From: Artemia franciscana
Taxonomy: Eukaryota > Arthropoda > Branchiopoda > Anostraca > Artemiidae
Length of the DNA: 64,000 bases
Reading direction: 5' to 3'
Assembly: GCF_032884065.1 (NCBI RefSeq)
Contig: NC_088880.1
Location: 35,218,008 to 35,282,007, forward strand
Shown here: piece after piece, positions 60,838-64,000 of the stretch
Layout of the letters: every line of letters begins with the position of its first letter
How positions within the stretch are numbered: the first letter of the stretch is position 1
Translations under genes and position numbers: made by a program
Notes under the pieces: model-generated
The model's database searches: none
The model's input: only the letters and a program-made list of their open reading frames with translations
What the model was told of the DNA's origin: nothing

Positions 60838-63420
60838 GACTTTTGCTATAGATACTATTGAAAGACCAAGGCAATTTGAACTGTAATTGGAGTTGGGCTC
60901 TACAACATATGAAGAGGATTTACGTCAAAAGTCTTTGATTAAAGTCAGTTGTTGTCGCGGCGCTCTTGAAGGAGCAAGTACTTTGGTGTTATTGATGCTA
61001 CTGATAGACGAAGGTAGTTGGAACTCTAAATTGAAGTTAAAGCCGAAAACATTTGAAGGGACTTTGAACATAGACCAATCAAAGACTAACTTAAAAGTTA
61101 GTCTTTGATCTAAGACAGTTGCTTAGGCGGCGCTATTGAAGGAACAAATAGACTTTTGCTATAGATGCTATTGAAAGACCAAGGCAATTTGAACTGCACC
61201 ATGGAGTTGGGCCCGACAACACATGAAGAGGATTTACGTCAAAAGTCTTTGATTAAAGTCAGTTGTTGTCGCGACGCTCTTGAAGGAGCAAGTACATTGG
61301 TGTTACTGACGCTACTGATAGACGAAGGTAGTTGGAACTGCAAATTGAAGTTGAGGCCGAAAACATTTGAAGGGACTTTGAAAATACACCAATCAAAGAC
61401 TAACTTTAAAGTTAGTCTTTGATTAAAGACAGTTGCTTAGGCGGCGCTATTGAAGGAACAAGTAGACTTTTGCTATAGATGCTATTGAAAGACCAAGGCA
61501 ATTTGAACTGTACCGTGGAGTTGGGCCCGACAACATATGAAGATAATTTACGTCAAAAGTCTTTGATTAAAGTCAGATGTTGTCGCGGCGCTCTTGAAGG
61601 AGCAAGTACATTGGTGTACTTGCTATTGGTAGACTTTTGCTATAGATGCTATTGAAAGACCAAGGCAATTTGAACTGTACCATGGAGTTGGGCCCGATAA
61701 CATAAAAAGAGGATTTACGTCAAAAGTCTTTGATTAAAGTCAGTTGTTGTCGCGGCGCTCTTGAAGGAGCAAGTACATTGGTGTACTTGCTATTGGTAGA
61801 CTTTTGCTATAAGTGCTATTGAAAGACCAAAGCAATTTGAACTGTACCATGGAGTTGGGTTCGACAACATATGAAGAGGATTTACGTCAAAAGTCTTTGA
61901 TTAAAGTCAGTTGTTGTCGCGGCATTCTTGAAGGAGCAAGTACATTGGTGTTACTGATGCTACTGATAGACAAAGGTAGTTGGAACTGTAAATTGAAGTT
62001 GAGGCCGAAAACATTTGAAGGGACTTTGAACATAGACCAATCAAAGACTAACTTAAAAGTTAGTCTTTGATCTACGACAGTTGCTTAGGCGGCGCTATTG
62101 AAGGAACAAGTAGACTTTTGCTATAGATGCTATTGAAAGACCAAGGCAATTTGAACTACACCATGGAGTTGGGCCCGACAACATATGAAGAGGATTTACA
62201 TCAAAAGTCTTTGATTAAAGTCAGTTGTTGTCGCGGTGCTCTTGAAGGAGCAAGTACATTGGTGTTACTGATGCTACTGATAGACAAAGGTAGTTGGAAC
62301 TGTAAATTGAAGTTGAGGCCGAAAACATTTGAAGGGACTTTGAACATAGATAAATCAAAGACTAACTTTAAAGTTAGTCTTTGATCTACGACAGTTGTTT
62401 AGGCGGCGCTATTGAAGGAACAAGTAGACTTTTGCTATAGATGCTATTGAAAGACCAAGGAAATTTGAACTGTACCATGGAGTTGGGCCCGACAACATAT
62501 GAAGAGGATTTACGTCAAAAGTCTTTGATTAAAGTCAGTTGTTGTCACGGCGCTCTTGAAGGAGCAAGTACATTGGTGTTATTGAGGCTGCTGACAGACA
62601 AAGGTAGTCGGAACTGTAAATTGAAGTTGAGGCCGAAAACATTTGAAGGGACTTTGAACATAGACCAATCAAAGACTAACTTTAAAGTTAGTCTTTGATC
62701 TAAGACAGTTGCTTAGGCGGCGCTATTGAAGGAACAAGTAGACTTTTGCTATAGATGCTATCAAAAGACCAAGGCAATTTGAACTGTACCTTGGAGTTGG
62801 GCCCGACATTATATGAAGAGGATTTACGTCAAAAGTCTTTGATTAAAGTCAGTTGTTGTCGCGGCGCTCTTGAAGGAGCAAGTACTTTCGTGTTATTGAG
62901 GCTGCTGATAGACAAAGGTAGTTGGAACTGTAAATTGAAGTTGAGGCCGAAAACATTTGAAGGGACTTTGAATATAGACCAATCAAAGACTAAGTTTAAA
63001 GTTAGTCTTTGATCTAAGATAGTTGCTTAGGCGGCGCTATTGAAGGAACGAGTAGACTTTTGCTATAGATGCTATTGAAAGACCAAGGCAATTTGAACTG
63101 TACCATGGAGTTGGGCCCGACAACATAGGAAGAGGATTTGGATATGGACACACCAAAGACTAATTTTAAAGTAAGTAGTTTAATTTAAGTCAGCTATTTA
63201 TGCGGCGCTATTGAAGGAACAAGCAGATTTGTGGTGTTGATGCTATTAAAAGACAAAGGTATTTGAACTGTCCAATGGAGTTGAGCCCGAAAATATATGA
63301 AGACGATTTGGACATAATAAACACTGTCCAATCACCTTTTATCATAAATTACTGGTAAAGTGTCGCCAATGAAATATATTGAATGACACGCCATCTTTTC
63401 GGAAATCAGAAATGAGTGTG

Positions 63421-63775
63421 AGTCAACTGTTGTTTTGGCGTAGCTGATGAACCAATAAGTAAAGTCAAAAATTGTGACTTGTGATAAAAGTGACATTATA
63501 AGCTCCCAGATCAAGGCGATGCCCCAGCGATGGGCTGAAAAACTAATTCCGGCATAGGAGAATTAATCATTTATAACTGTATGTTTCTTGGTGGCTTTCA
63601 ACTTCATTTAATTGCCGGAATGGTCAACTAAAATATCTTGGGGGCTTATAATGTCACTTTGGTTACAATTTTTGACTTTATTTATTGGCTTAGATAAATG
63701 TGAGTCAAATGTTGTGGCTGTGTTCAATTTTCGCCTTCATTTAGTGGCTTATCAGCTAAACCAAAACAGTTGACT
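63421..63775. mobile_element. Imperfect inverted repeat between satellite and 5S
   Basis: AAGTCAAAAATTGTGACTT and AGTGACATTATAAGCTCCCA (63,460-63,510) pair with GGGGGCTTATAATGTCACTT and ACAATTTTTGACTTTATTTA (63,640-63,693). The outer AGTCAACTGTTGTTTTGG pairs with CCAAAACAGTTGACT (63,760-63,775). ATTCCGGCA and TGCCGGAAT lie inside. The right arm has an insertion of about 55 bp. A foldback MITE is likely. Confidence 0.65.
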
Positions 63776-63944
63776 TGCATTTATTTATTACCTATAGATG
63801 GAAATCAAGGAGATGTCCAACTTAGTCTCTTCTTTTTTCTTATAAAAGATATAATCAGCTTGGGGCTATTAGAATAAGGAACCGAGTTTGTTAAAGAATA
63901 TTATTTTAGTTTGAAAAAAAAGAATCATAATAATAAAAAAAAAG

Positions 63945-64000
63945 ATGCCAACAGCACCCGGTGTTCCCAGGGGGTCACCCATCCAAGTACTGACCAGGCC
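63945..64000 (-). rRNA. 5S ribosomal RNA, 3' portion (window edge)
   Basis: On the minus strand the sequence reads GGCCTGGTCAGTACTTGGAT, then GGGTGACC and TGGGAACACCGGGTGCTG, TTGGCAT. This is the 3' half of eukaryotic 5S rRNA (domains II-III and the closing helix), followed by a T-run terminator (reading out through 63,943-63,935). About 56 of 120 nt are inside the window. The expected GACCGCCTGGG reads GACCCCCTGGG (substitution at about 63,972), so this copy may be a variant or pseudogene. In Artemia 5S genes are reported within histone repeats, matching H1 nearby. Confidence 0.93.

Larger units (their letters stand above)
58860..63310 (+). repeat. Satellite array: 314-bp dimeric unit with a 1,510-bp higher-order duplication
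   Basis: The clearest units start at 62,127, 62,441 and 62,755 (period 314). Each unit is two related halves, about 170 and 144 bp, both starting AGTCTTTGAT and continuing (C/T)AGTTG...GGCGCT.TTGAAGGA.CAAGTA. Two internally deleted 167-bp units stand at about 59,955-60,288 and again 1,510 bp further on. The segment of about 58,940-60,450 is repeated at about 60,450-61,960 with only a handful of differences. Most units contain an open frame of 85 codons (or 73) from ATG to the TGA in the palindrome. Because 314 is not a multiple of 3, these cannot form one continuous protein. Units erode between 63,070 and 63,310. Confidence 0.93.

Overview
The window is animal nuclear DNA, AT-rich, gene-poor and dominated by decayed transposons, long microsatellites and tandem arrays. 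Only two stretches look like functional protein-coding sequence. The first is a short exon near 6.1 kb (+) that matches the C-terminal end of the Shaker-type voltage-gated potassium channel (Kv1) and ends in the PDZ ligand ETDV. The second is a complete intronless linker histone H1 gene at 57,381-58,004 (+), followed by the replication-dependent histone mRNA 3' stem-loop. The last 56 bases are the 3' end of a 5S rRNA gene on the minus strand. Histone genes close to 5S rRNA genes, a (TTAGG)n arthropod telomere-type motif and very long (TA)n tracts together suggest a crustacean; Artemia, where 5S-histone linkage has been described, is my best guess. The species call is inference.

Layout. 0-15 kb: right end of a (presumed) Shaker transcription unit, surrounded by a dispersed repeat family and at least six copies of a roughly 310-bp foldback element whose stem contains CTCTTTACGCTAAAG; also a degraded Helitron N-terminus (3.6-4.6 kb), a tRNA-derived SINE with a (TA)n tail, a 160-bp-arm inverted repeat (7.9-8.4 kb) and a tRNA-Lys-like pseudogene. 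15-24 kb: mostly featureless AT-rich DNA with two small foldback MITEs, a SINE and a candidate terminal exon. 24-33 kb: non-LTR retrotransposon graveyard, with two related plus-strand copies (24.1-26.4 and 28.4-29.5 kb) and three minus-strand fragments, all broken. 33-44 kb: tandem arrays and a large foldback element in which degenerate short repeats switch strand in the middle. 44-47 kb: a Helitron 3' end with a helicase remnant, a minisatellite and roughly 670 bp of (TA)n. 51-57 kb: a 295-bp tandem array flanked on both sides by arrays of another, 240-bp, unit. 57.4-58.1 kb: the H1 gene. 58.9-63.3 kb: a 314-bp dimeric satellite containing perfect palindromes and a 1,510-bp higher-order duplication. 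64 kb: 5S rRNA.

Functional links. The genes form no operon or pathway. The only plausible functional grouping is H1 plus 5S, about 5.9 kb apart and separated by satellite. Everything else is mobile or repetitive, and every retrotransposon or Helitron reading frame seen carries stops, frameshifts or deletions.
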